Shown here: positions 45,897-53,644 of the stretch, piece by piece
Layout of the letters: each line of letters starts with the position of its first letter
Numbering within the stretch: position 1 is the stretch's first letter
From: Loigolactobacillus zhaoyuanensis
Lineage (GTDB): Bacteria > Bacillota > Bacilli > Lactobacillales > Lactobacillaceae
DNA: 63,195 nucleotides
Direction of reading: 5' to 3'
Assembly (NCBI RefSeq): GCF_003946385.1
Contig: NZ_RHOE01000009.1
Location: forward strand, 1-63,195
The notes under the pieces: generated by a model
Databases searched by the model: none
What the model was told of the DNA's origin: nothing
The model's input: the letters and a program-made list of their open reading frames with translations, nothing else
Program-made: the position numbers and the translations under genes

Positions 45897-46430
45897 ATGC
45901 AAACGCAGGCTTTTTCCCACATTGTCTTACCTCATTATGAATTACGTTTTTTGAATACTGTTTCGGCCAATAGTGTCCACGCGCTGCGCCATGATGCTGC
46001 GATCGCGGCAATCACCGGCCGTAGCACCGACCGCGATCTGCCGGCCACCATGCAATATATCACGCGCATGCTAACCGGCACATTGCGGGGTGATTATCTG
46101 ATGTGGGGTATTATGGATCGACAAGCCGATACTTTTTACGGCTTAATTCAGCTATGGCATTTTCAAAAACAAACAGCTGAAGTGGGCTACGAGATTCTCA
46201 GTCAATGGCAACGCCACGGCATTATGCAGGAAGTTTTACCCCAAGTGGCCCAGCTAGCTTTTGAGCAATTAGGGCTGCAGCGATTGTATGCAGTCACCGG
46301 CGCCACCAACTTACCATCCCGCCACTTATTAGAAAAAGTTGGCTTTCAGCTCGATACTGACTATCAAGAAACTTTTTATACTTTTCAACAAACCGAATTA
46401 TCGTTGGTCCGCTATTGGCTGGCAAAATAA
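45897..46430 (+). CDS. GNAT acetyltransferase, RimJ/RimL type
   Basis: The 177-residue product has the RimJ/RimL family layout: LPHYELRFLNTVSANSV at the start, LMWGIMDRQADTFYGLIQLW, EVGYEILSQWQRHGIMQEVL (acetyl-CoA binding region) and TGATNLPSRHLLEKVGFQL at the end. It should acetylate an amino group of a protein N-terminus or small molecule. AAAGAGGTG lies before the ATG. It is monocistronic with a shared terminator after it. Confidence 0.85.
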   Translation: MQTQAFSHIVLPHYELRFLNTVSANSVHALRHDAAIAAITGRSTDRDLPATMQYITRMLTGTLRGDYLMWGIMDRQADTFYGLIQLWHFQKQTAEVGYEILSQWQRHGIMQEVLPQVAQLAFEQLGLQRLYAVTGATNLPSRHLLEKVGFQLDTDYQETFYTFQQTELSLVRYWLAK

Positions 46431-46434
46431 AATC

Positions 46435-46471
46435 GGGGTGTGCCATAATTTTAATTTGGCACACCCTTTTT
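46435..46471. terminator. Bidirectional terminator
   Basis: GGGTGTGCCA pairs with TGGCACACCC around an 11-nt loop, followed by T5, between convergent genes. Confidence 0.85.
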
Positions 46472-46767
46472 CAGTCCACATTATCTAAAAAAACATAGTA
46501 CGTCTTAGTAACTGTTTTTTCATGATCAGCACTGACGGCGCTTAACTGTATCCGTGCTTGTGCTAAATCTTTGTCTGGTGTGATCTGATAATTAAACGTT
46601 CCCGGACCAATCTCGGCGCGTAACGCCTGATAATCTTGCTCGACCAAGTGCAAAGTTTGCTGATAATCCTCGGCAAATGGAAACAATACTAATGTATCTT
46701 TGAAAAAGAACACTTGCCCTGCACGTAGGCGTGCGAAAAAGTCTTGATCTGCGATTAATAATTGCAC
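46471..46767 (-). CDS. Small hypothetical protein (98 aa)
   Basis: This acidic soluble protein begins MQLLIADQDFFARLRAGQVF and ends in strands with a TKTYYVFLDNVD tail. AAGGAGG precedes the ATG, indicating a real gene. No family is recognised and there is no catalytic motif. It stands alone upstream of the UvrA paralogue on the opposite strand. Confidence 0.65.
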   Translation of the reverse strand: MQLLIADQDFFARLRAGQVFFFKDTLVLFPFAEDYQQTLHLVEQDYQALRAEIGPGTFNYQITPDKDLAQARIQLSAVSADHEKTVTKTYYVFLDNVD

Positions 46768-46956
46768 GACGTTACCTCCTTGTATTTTAGTTGATTAATT
46801 AGCGTTTATTGTCTGACTTCATGGTATCACAGTATTTTTAGCGCAATAAGCATAGCACATTCAACCATGACAAGGAAGCCCGTTAGCCGTTTTTTTCTAA
46901 GACTGCTATCATGGAACTAGAGCGTGTCTCAAAATTAATGATTGCGAGTCCTTTAT

Positions 46957-49449
46957 ATGCCAAAAAATCAGCCGACCATGATTGAAGTTCGTGGTGCCAG
47001 AGTTAACAATTTAAAAAACATTGACGTCGATATTCCATTGCACCAATTTATTGCCATCACTGGACTGTCAGGTTCCGGCAAATCGTCACTAGCACTAGGC
47101 GTCCTCTACGCTGAAGGGGCGCGGCGCTACTTGGACGCTTTATCGACTTATACCCGTCGCCGCATCAGCCAAGCAGGTAAAGCCGACGTTCGCGAAGTTC
47201 GTCATTTACCAGCAGCATTGGCGTTACGGCAGCGCCCCAATGTACCCAATCAGCGTAGCACAGTCGGTACCATGACCGAAAGTTTTAATGTTCTCCGACT
47301 ACTTTTCTCCCGTTTAGGGTCCCACGTTGCGCCAAGTGGTCAGCGTGTTGCACCGACCTTGAACGTTGCTGCGGATCTGCCGATCGACGCTGGTGACGGT
47401 ACGAGCTTTCGTGGACCAGGTGCTGAACGTTTTGCCTTTAACTCGCTCGGTGCTTGTCCGACTTGTCACGGTAGCGGTCAAATTCGCCAAATCGTTCCTG
47501 AACGCTTAATTCCCGACGAAACGCTGACCATTCGTAATGGTGCCGTTGCTTCCTGGCGCTTACCAGGGCGTAATTTTATGCCATTAGTCGCCCAAGCCAT
47601 TGGTCTCGATATTGATACCCCGTTCAAAGACCTAAATGCCCATGATCGCGAAATCGTCCTGCACGGAGAAAAACGTAAATACGCCATCAACATCCCCAGT
47701 GCCACCGGTAAAGTTTTTCATATGGATAATGCTCAGTTTGAAAATGCCTTTGCTGCCGTCACCGACAGCTTAGCGACTACCAAGAACGAGCGTGCAATTC
47801 AGCGGCTAAATCGTTTTTATTCATTCGCCACTTGTCCAACCTGTCACGGTAATCGTTTTGATCCACAACTATTGACCACGTTAGTTGCCGGCAAAAACAT
47901 TGCCGAGGTCAGTGCCATGCCGTTAGCGCAGTTACCTAAATTTGCGCAAACGATTGTTCCGTGGCTACCGGCTACAATGTACAAAATGGGGCAAAATTTA
48001 GTCACTGAATTTATGAACAGCTTGACCCCATTATTGGAATTAGGTTTGGACTATTTAACCTTAGGCCGCGCCGGCATGACCTTATCCACCGGCGAACTGC
48101 AACGGATCCAGTTAAGTCGGACATTGCGCACCGCCACAACTGGGGTGCTTTACGTACTGGATGAGCCTTCGATCGGTTTACATCCGGCTAACGTTACTGG
48201 TTTGATCAAAATCATGCACGCTTTAGTTGATCAAGGTAATTCGCTGGTCGTCGTTGATCACAATACCCACGTCATTGCCGCAGCCGATACGGTCATCGAA
48301 ATCGGTCCCGGTGCGGGACACCAAGGTGGCCAGATTCTTCATCAAGGTAGTGTCGCCCAGATCAAACAACAGTCGGATTCATTGATTGCGCCCTATTTAA
48401 CTGGCCGGGCACCATTATTAGCGCGCCAGCCTACCCACGATATTTTTGGTGCTGGCGACTTTGGTTGCCACGTCACCCAGCGCTACAATTTACATGATGT
48501 GACCGCCAAATTTCCGCTAAATCGGTTTAGTGTGGTCACTGGCTTTTCTGGTGCCGGCAAAACGACGTTGATCCTTGATAGCTTGGTTCCTGCACTGCAA
48601 GCGCAACTCAAACACGAACCTCTCCCAGCACACGTTGATCAATTACACGCCGATTTACAGCGTGTCGTGATGATCGACTCAACGCCTGTGGGTAAGAATG
48701 CGCGCTCCACCGTGGCCACCTATACCGGCATTCTTGATCGACTGCGCAAACTTTTCGCACAAACGACCGCTGCCAAGCAGCAGCATTGGGGCGTCGCACA
48801 TTTTTCTTACAACACTACACAAGGCGCTTGTCCAACCTGCAAAGGGACTGGCCGTATTTCACTAGACGTCCAGTATTTACCCGATATCGATCAAGCTTGT
48901 CCCACTTGTCATGGCCAACGTTACAATCCGGCGACGCTTAGTATCAAATGGCACGAGCTGACTATTGCCGATATTTTAGATCTATCCGTGGACCAAGCTG
49001 TTCCACTATTTGCCCGCTATAAAAGCCTCCATCATCTTGTTTTAAGTCTGCAAAATATGGGACTTGGCTATCTAAAACTTGGTCAAGCAACGCCGCAACT
49101 GTCTGGTGGCGAAGCACAACGCTTAAAATTAGTTGCCGAAATGGGCCAAACTCAGCAAGGTACTTTATTTATTTTCGACGAACCTTCCGTTGGTCTACAT
49201 CCACTGGACACACGGACTTTAATTCATGTTTTTGATCAATTATTAGCCCAAGCTGCCACTATAATCACCATTGAACACGATTTAGACATCGTTGCCAACG
49301 CGGATTATGTGGTCGATGTTGGTCCCCGTGGTGGTGCCGCTGGTGGCAGAATTGTCGCAAGTGGTACACCACAGCAAATTGCAGCCGATCCAACTAGCAT
49401 TACGGGAAAATATTTAGCGCAACATTTACAGCTATTTGGTCAAGATTAA
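46957..49449 (+). CDS. UvrA-like ABC excinuclease paralogue (short, class II type)
   Basis: The 830-residue protein has two ABC ATPase halves: Walker A GLSGSGKSSLALG (near 37) and GFSGAGKTTLILD (near 530), signatures STGELQRIQL and LSGGEAQRLKL, and Walker B LYVLDEPSIGLHP and LFIFDEPSVGLHP. Zinc-type CPTCHG pairs are present. It is about 110 residues shorter than housekeeping UvrA, mainly before the first signature, where the UvrB-binding region lies. Such UvrA2-like proteins are linked to drug or DNA-intercalator resistance. I see no good ribosome site at ATG 46957; ATG 46978 is an alternative. Confidence 0.88.
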   Translation: MPKNQPTMIEVRGARVNNLKNIDVDIPLHQFIAITGLSGSGKSSLALGVLYAEGARRYLDALSTYTRRRISQAGKADVREVRHLPAALALRQRPNVPNQRSTVGTMTESFNVLRLLFSRLGSHVAPSGQRVAPTLNVAADLPIDAGDGTSFRGPGAERFAFNSLGACPTCHGSGQIRQIVPERLIPDETLTIRNGAVASWRLPGRNFMPLVAQAIGLDIDTPFKDLNAHDREIVLHGEKRKYAINIPSATGKVFHMDNAQFENAFAAVTDSLATTKNERAIQRLNRFYSFATCPTCHGNRFDPQLLTTLVAGKNIAEVSAMPLAQLPKFAQTIVPWLPATMYKMGQNLVTEFMNSLTPLLELGLDYLTLGRAGMTLSTGELQRIQLSRTLRTATTGVLYVLDEPSIGLHPANVTGLIKIMHALVDQGNSLVVVDHNTHVIAAADTVIEIGPGAGHQGGQILHQGSVAQIKQQSDSLIAPYLTGRAPLLARQPTHDIFGAGDFGCHVTQRYNLHDVTAKFPLNRFSVVTGFSGAGKTTLILDSLVPALQAQLKHEPLPAHVDQLHADLQRVVMIDSTPVGKNARSTVATYTGILDRLRKLFAQTTAAKQQHWGVAHFSYNTTQGACPTCKGTGRISLDVQYLPDIDQACPTCHGQRYNPATLSIKWHELTIADILDLSVDQAVPLFARYKSLHHLVLSLQNMGLGYLKLGQATPQLSGGEAQRLKLVAEMGQTQQGTLFIFDEPSVGLHPLDTRTLIHVFDQLLAQAATIITIEHDLDIVANADYVVDVGPRGGAAGGRIVASGTPQQIAADPTSITGKYLAQHLQLFGQD

Positions 49450-49526
49450 CCAACCCTACCATTGACAAGTTTTCAATCAGTTTTACAATAGTAGCTAGAC
49501 TAGGTTGTAACTAAGTTGGCGTAAAT

Positions 49527-49560
49527 GTGTTTGAAAAAACGTGAGCGCTTTGTCAAACAC
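49527..49560 (+). terminator. Possible terminator after the UvrA paralogue
   Basis: GTGTTTGA pairs with TCAAACAC around an 18-nt loop, followed by GCTTTATTTATT. The T-run is interrupted, so this is weak. Confidence 0.4.
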
Positions 49561-49595
49561 GCTTTATTTATTGGGGAAGGATCGATTATTTTTTT

Positions 49596-50669
49596 ATGAA
49601 ACGAACTTATTTGTACGTTTTAATTTCAACTATTTTATTTAGCTCCATGGAAATTTCGCTGAAAATGGCTGGTAGTGCCTTCAACGGCATTCAGCTTAAT
49701 TTTCTCCGTTTTCTAGTTGGTGGGTTGTTCCTATTACCATTTGCCGTTAGTGCCCTTAAAAAACAGCATATCCATTTAACCGGCCATGATCTCTTACTAT
49801 TTCTACTTACTGGTCTAAGCTGTGTTTTAGTCAGCATGACGCTCTACCAGTTAGCCGTTGAAGTCGATCAAGCTTCTACGGTCGCCGTTTTATTCAGTTC
49901 TAATCCCATCTTCGCCTTGATCTTTTCCTATTTGATTTTACGCGAACGTTTGAGTCGGACGAATTTAATTGCCGTCGCCGTTTCGTTGATCGGCTTACTG
50001 ATCATCGTTAATCCAGCGCATTTAACCAATCCGTTGGGCTTAACATTGGCCATCACTTCTGCCATTACTTTTGGGCTATATTCAATTATTTCACGCTGGG
50101 GTTCGATGCGTCGTAAATTCAACGGCCTGACCATGACTAGCTTAACTTTTCTAGCTGGCTCAGCTGAATTAGCGATTTTAATGGGTCTATCCCATATTCC
50201 TAGTATCACAACTGGCTTAGCTAGCGTTCCTTCACTAAAAACTTTCGCCGCGATTCCTTTCATTCAGGGTATCGCTTGGCAAAACAGCTTGCTACTAGCT
50301 TACATTTGTATCGGCGTTACTGCTGGTGGTTTCGGCTTTTATTTCTTAGCCATGGAAACTTCCGACGTTTCAACTGCTTCATTGGTTTTCTTCATCAAAC
50401 CAGCGTTGGCACCGATCATGGCGATGTTCATGTTGCACGAAAAAATCATTACACCAACGATCATTGGTATTGTGGTGATCGTGTGTGGCTCGATCATCAT
50501 GTTCTTAGGCAATCGTTACGCCGAACAAGATGCTAGTATGCAATATAAAGGTATCTTCGCTAAGTTATTGCGTAAGCCTGGCACGCCAACTGACTTACAG
50601 CAAAAAATTGCTACAGAACGTCAACAACTGAAACATGAAAAAATAGCTGAAAAAGATTTAAGTAAATAA
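49596..50669 (+). CDS. EamA-family (DMT superfamily) transporter
   Basis: The 357-residue membrane protein has ten predicted spans in two EamA repeats (residues ~5-137 and ~150-300). Recognisable features are LNFLRFLVGGLFLLPF near the start, VAVLFSSNPIFALIFSYLIL at the end of repeat 1 and ASLVFFIKPALAPIMAM in repeat 2. A charged 50-residue cytosolic tail follows. The family exports metabolites or amino acids; the substrate is unknown. GGGGAAGG lies about 20 nt before the ATG, a loose ribosome site. It is monocistronic with a strong terminator. Confidence 0.9.
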   Translation: MKRTYLYVLISTILFSSMEISLKMAGSAFNGIQLNFLRFLVGGLFLLPFAVSALKKQHIHLTGHDLLLFLLTGLSCVLVSMTLYQLAVEVDQASTVAVLFSSNPIFALIFSYLILRERLSRTNLIAVAVSLIGLLIIVNPAHLTNPLGLTLAITSAITFGLYSIISRWGSMRRKFNGLTMTSLTFLAGSAELAILMGLSHIPSITTGLASVPSLKTFAAIPFIQGIAWQNSLLLAYICIGVTAGGFGFYFLAMETSDVSTASLVFFIKPALAPIMAMFMLHEKIITPTIIGIVVIVCGSIIMFLGNRYAEQDASMQYKGIFAKLLRKPGTPTDLQQKIATERQQLKHEKIAEKDLSK

Positions 50670-50707
50670 CAACGATCAGTTATGTTAACCTATGCCATAA
50701 ACACGGA

Positions 50708-50738
50708 AAGCCCCTGAATTTACAGGGGCTTTTTTTTA
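50708..50738 (+). terminator. Intrinsic terminator after the EamA gene
   Basis: AAGCCCCTG pairs perfectly with CAGGGGCTT around AATTTA, followed by T8. Confidence 0.9.
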
Positions 50739-50817
50739 CACTGTATTAACAACATTCAGTCGATTGAAAAAGCAAGCTACTAATTTGCTATAATAGCAAT
50801 GAAAGCGAGGTCTATCC

Positions 50818-51249
50818 ATGGAATTAAAAGTAAACGCCACTGATTGGCAACGCGCCGCAGCCTTTGCCGTGCGGCTGCAGGTTTTTGTTCACGAACGCGG
50901 TTTAAGTTTGCAAGCTGAATTTGATGACCACGACCGTGATGGCACAACTTACGCGGTCGTTTATGCCGATCAAACTCCCGTAGCAACTGGCCGTTTTCAG
51001 CAATTATCAACCACAACGATGCGGCCTGGCCGCATCGCCACCTTAGCCAGCCAGCGCGGTAAAGGTTTAGGCGCCCAAATTATTGCTGCACTGGAGCAAG
51101 TTGGTCGCGATAAAGGCTGTCAGCGCTCTGAAATTCATAGTGAACTCACTGCGCAAGGCTTTTATGCACAGCTAGGTTATCGTCCAGTTGGCACCCCGTT
51201 TACAGAAGATGGCGTGGCGTGTATTTTGTTACAAAAACAATTAGTTTAG
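50818..51249 (+). CDS. GNAT family acetyltransferase (ElaA-like)
   Basis: The 143-residue protein follows the ElaA/YjcF type: VRLQVFVHERGLSLQAEFDD (near 18), TYAVVYADQTPVATGRF, RIATLASQRGKGLGAQIIAA with the acetyl-CoA loop, and QGFYAQLGYRPVGTPFTEDG at the C-terminus. The substrate is not known. AAAGCGAGG precedes the ATG. It is monocistronic. Confidence 0.88.
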   Translation: MELKVNATDWQRAAAFAVRLQVFVHERGLSLQAEFDDHDRDGTTYAVVYADQTPVATGRFQQLSTTTMRPGRIATLASQRGKGLGAQIIAALEQVGRDKGCQRSEIHSELTAQGFYAQLGYRPVGTPFTEDGVACILLQKQLV

Positions 51250-51288
51250 TCGCCTATTCTTATTCTTTTGAAGCCATCAAGTTATTGA

Positions 51289-51318
51289 TTGACGTTTACC
51301 CGGTTTTCACGGTATATT
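51289..51318 (+). promoter_or_regulatory. Promoter of the second dedA gene
   Basis: TTGACG and TATATT are separated by 18 bp, 30 bp before the gene's start. Confidence 0.55.
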
Positions 51319-51348
51319 ATGGGGACAGTATTTAACTGGAGGTAACTT

Positions 51349-51969
51349 ATGCAAAACATGATCGTTGATTTTATCGACCACTTTGGCTACCTCGGCGTTT
51401 TTCTCCTGATTACTTTGGAAAATGTCTTTCCGCCAATTCCCTCAGAAGTCGTCCTGACCTTTAGTGGTTTTATGACGTTACATTCTTCAATGACGCTACC
51501 TGGTGTGGTTGTCGTCGCTACGCTTGGTTCAGTTGCAGGCGCGATCATCCTATATGCAGTCGGCCGGTTACTATCGATTGAGCGCCTGCAACGACTGATC
51601 GATGGTCGCGTTGGTCAATTACTACACTTCAAACGCAGCGACTTAACAAAAACTGAACAGTGGTTTACGAAACGCGGCAAAAGCACCTTATTTTTCTGCC
51701 GTTTCATCCCCATCGTCCGTAGCTTGATCTCGATTCCAGCTGGGACGACAAAAATGCCATTTGGTCAATTTCTTGGCTTAACGGCTGCCGGTACCTTGAT
51801 CTGGAATATTGTTTTAGTGGCGCTGGGTCACTACGCCGGTAAGGCTTGGACTCAAGTCGCAGGTTACGTTGATAGCTTCGCCAAAATCATTTTAATTATT
51901 TTGGTGATCCTCATCGTTGTAGGCAGCGCCTATTTTGTTAAAAAGCGCTTCGGCAGTAAAAATTCATAG
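51349..51969 (+). CDS. DedA family membrane protein (second copy)
   Basis: The 206-residue DedA protein has FIDHFGYLGVFLLITLENV at the start. Conserved features follow: FPPIPSEVVLTFSGF (near 36), GSVAGAIILYAVGR and FFCRFIPIVRSLISIPAG (near 118) with the characteristic Arg and Pro. It belongs to the alkaline-phosphatase-like/YngC branch and differs clearly from the copy at 18650. It probably handles a lipid substrate such as undecaprenyl phosphate. TGGAGG precedes the ATG. Confidence 0.9.
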   Translation: MQNMIVDFIDHFGYLGVFLLITLENVFPPIPSEVVLTFSGFMTLHSSMTLPGVVVVATLGSVAGAIILYAVGRLLSIERLQRLIDGRVGQLLHFKRSDLTKTEQWFTKRGKSTLFFCRFIPIVRSLISIPAGTTKMPFGQFLGLTAAGTLIWNIVLVALGHYAGKAWTQVAGYVDSFAKIILIILVILIVVGSAYFVKKRFGSKNS

Positions 51970-51982
51970 CATATCATCTGGT

Positions 51983-52027
51983 CAAACAAACGCTCACTTA
52001 GCGGAACGCTTGTTTGGCTTTTTATTT
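51983..52027 (+). terminator. Intrinsic terminator after the second dedA gene
   Basis: CAAACAA-A-CG pairs with CG-C-TTGTTTG around a 14-nt loop, followed by a T-rich run. Confidence 0.65.
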
Positions 52028-52076
52028 TACTAAATGCTACAATTAGGCTACAAATTAAGTAAAGAAGGTCAGTCCA

Positions 52077-52448
52077 ATGGAGCAAAAGTTTCTTGATGTT
52101 ATGAGTCATGAAGGCCCAACCACAATTATTACGATCAACGCTCAGCCGGCAAGCGTCGTTAACACTTGGAGTTCCTATGTTGAGATCAACCAAGCAGAGA
52201 ATTATCTACTGATTCCAGCCGCTGGGATGCACAGTATTGAGCAGGATTTCCCAACCGATAACCATGTCGTTTTGACAATGGGCAGCAAAGCCGTTATGGG
52301 TACAGAAGGCCCTGGCGCTGGCTTTCACGTCCATGGTACTGGTGAATTTCTCGAATCTGGTTCTGCTTACGATGAGATGAAGGCAAAATTTCCTTGGATC
52401 CGTAAAGTATTAAAAGTTAATATTGACGAAATTATTCAAAAAATATAG
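52077..52448 (+). CDS. Pyridoxamine 5'-phosphate oxidase-like FMN-binding protein
   Basis: The 123-residue protein matches small split-barrel flavoproteins: MEQKFLDVMSHEGPTTIITI, NTWSSYVEINQAENYLLIPA (FMN contact region), HSIEQDFPTDNHVVLTMGSK and GFHVHGTGEFLESGSAYDEM. Members bind FMN, F420 or heme. True pyridoxamine phosphate oxidase activity is unlikely at this size. AAGAAGG precedes the ATG. It is monocistronic. Confidence 0.85.
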   Translation: MEQKFLDVMSHEGPTTIITINAQPASVVNTWSSYVEINQAENYLLIPAAGMHSIEQDFPTDNHVVLTMGSKAVMGTEGPGAGFHVHGTGEFLESGSAYDEMKAKFPWIRKVLKVNIDEIIQKI

Positions 52449-52473
52449 TTTTACTTTTTTATGAGTGAGTTAA

Positions 52474-52498
52474 AACGCTGAATGATCAGCGTTTTTTT
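52474..52498 (+). terminator. Intrinsic terminator after the FMN-binding gene
   Basis: AACGCTGA pairs with TCAGCGTT around ATGA, followed by T7. Confidence 0.85.
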
Positions 52499-52530
52499 GT
52501 TGGCTAAACCTATTTTGGTAATTGCTAACA

Positions 52531-52556
52531 AAAAAAGAGCAGCATCTCTGCCGCTC
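52531..52556 (-). terminator. Intrinsic terminator after the EIIA gene
   Basis: On the minus strand, GAGCGGCA pairs with TGCTGCTC (one mismatch) around GAGA, followed by T6. Confidence 0.8.
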
Positions 52557-52567
52557 CTTATTCTGTC

Positions 52568-52891
52568 CTATTTAGCTAAACGCTTGTACAACTCAACCAT
52601 TTCACCAGCTAGGTCGCGGAACGTGATCGCATTCATAATGTGATCTTGCGAATGGACCGTCAATAACGTCACCTTTGCATGTTCACCATTGGCTTCCGCC
52701 GTCAACATATCAGTTTGCGAATTGTGTGCTTCCACCAAGAAATGATCCGCTTCTTTTAATTTTGCATCAGCAGTAGCAAAATCGCCGGTTTTAGCCGCGT
52801 TGATCGCCTCAAACGCCGAGCTTTTTGCATTGCCACCATTGACGATCAATCCCATGATCGTTTGTAAATCCCGTTCTTGCTCTTCTGCCAT
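52568..52891 (-). CDS. PTS lactose/cellobiose-family EIIA (orphan)
   Basis: The 107-residue protein is an EIIA of the lactose/cellobiose family, which receives phosphate from HPr and passes it to EIIB. The helical-bundle sequence includes TIMGLIVNGGNAKSSAFEAI, the VEAHNSQTDML segment and TVHSQDHIMNAIT, whose His is the likely phospho-acceptor. No EIIB, EIIC or glycosidase gene is nearby, so it must act with components encoded elsewhere or be regulatory. AAGGAGC precedes the ATG. Confidence 0.9.
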   Translation of the reverse strand: MAEEQERDLQTIMGLIVNGGNAKSSAFEAINAAKTGDFATADAKLKEADHFLVEAHNSQTDMLTAEANGEHAKVTLLTVHSQDHIMNAITFRDLAGEMVELYKRLAK

Positions 52892-52941
52892 AATTAATAG
52901 CTCCTTAATCGCTGCACAAAATCAGCTACCATGCGCGTTAT

Positions 52942-53055
52942 TTATTCAAAATGGTTAGACCACTTGGGATACAGTCCCGCTATATCCCAACGGAACACAC
53001 TAAAATAATGGTTTTTCAACCATTCATCTTGCTCTTTATTATAAAGCGTTTTCAT
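52942..53055 (-). pseudogene. Fragment resembling the N-terminal helical domain of HNH endonucleases
   Basis: The 37-residue frame MKTLYNKEQDEWLKNHYFSV continues with WDIAGLYPKWSNHFE and then stops. Phage-type HNH endonucleases often begin with a similar helical unit (T-x-E-Q-x-x-F/W-L-x-x-N-Y ... L-x-x-L-x-N-x-x-F). The HNH nuclease part is absent downstream (52892-52941 holds nothing similar). No clear ribosome site is present. It is probably a remnant of a mobile or prophage gene; similarity is by pattern only. Confidence 0.35.
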
Positions 53056-53113
53056 TATGCTAAAATTATAACTCGCTGGGATATTTTTTACAAGCCAGCA
53101 CTTACTTGGCCTA

Positions 53114-53150
53114 AAAAAATAGAACCACGTTTGCACGTGATTCTATTTTT
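53114..53150. terminator. Intrinsic terminator after the MarR gene
   Basis: AAAATAGAACCACGT pairs with ACGTGATTCTATTTT around TTGC, with A and T tracts on both sides. Confidence 0.85.
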
Positions 53151-53158
53151 ACTATTAC

Positions 53159-53602
53159 TTATTTATGGATTATCTTCGTGCTAACCTTTTGCATTAAACG
53201 CAGAAGCTCTTGTGCTTCATCCTCACCAAACAAGGCTACCCAACCATGGAAACGCTGATGAATCGCGTGATTGATTGCCTGCGCCACCTTTTGCCCTTCG
53301 TCCGTTAATCGTAGATATAAGCGGCGGCGATCGCTGGCATCACGTTCCTGCTCAATATAATGTAATTCCAGCATGACACGAATTTGCCGGGAAATAGCTG
53401 CCTTAGTGACACCGCGCTTAATCGCAATATCTGACATCGCCACTTGTTGACCAGCAGCAATGTCACGCATGATCAAAAACTGCTCGAAGGACAAGTTGAA
53501 TTCCTTAGTCGGTTCCGACACTAGATCACTGATATATTTAAAGCCCGACATGTACACATCAATATAATCTTCCAACAAAGCATCATGCGCTTTACTCATC
53601 AT
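53159..53602 (-). CDS. MarR-family transcriptional regulator
   Basis: The 147-residue winged-helix protein has the MarR layout: a dimer helix (EDYIDVYMSGFKYISDLVSE), then SFEQFLIMRDIAAGQQVAMS and the recognition helix IKRGVTKAAISRQIRVMLEL. The wing is EQERDASDRRRLYLRLTDEG, followed by C-terminal dimer helices. It lies 42 bp after yhgE on the same strand, so it probably belongs to that transcript and may control it. The ligand is unknown. Confidence 0.9.
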   Translation of the reverse strand: MMSKAHDALLEDYIDVYMSGFKYISDLVSEPTKEFNLSFEQFLIMRDIAAGQQVAMSDIAIKRGVTKAAISRQIRVMLELHYIEQERDASDRRRLYLRLTDEGQKVAQAINHAIHQRFHGWVALFGEDEAQELLRLMQKVSTKIIHK

Positions 53603-53644
53603 GAATTACTCGCTTTCTCATTTGTTTATATTGAGCGTAACATA

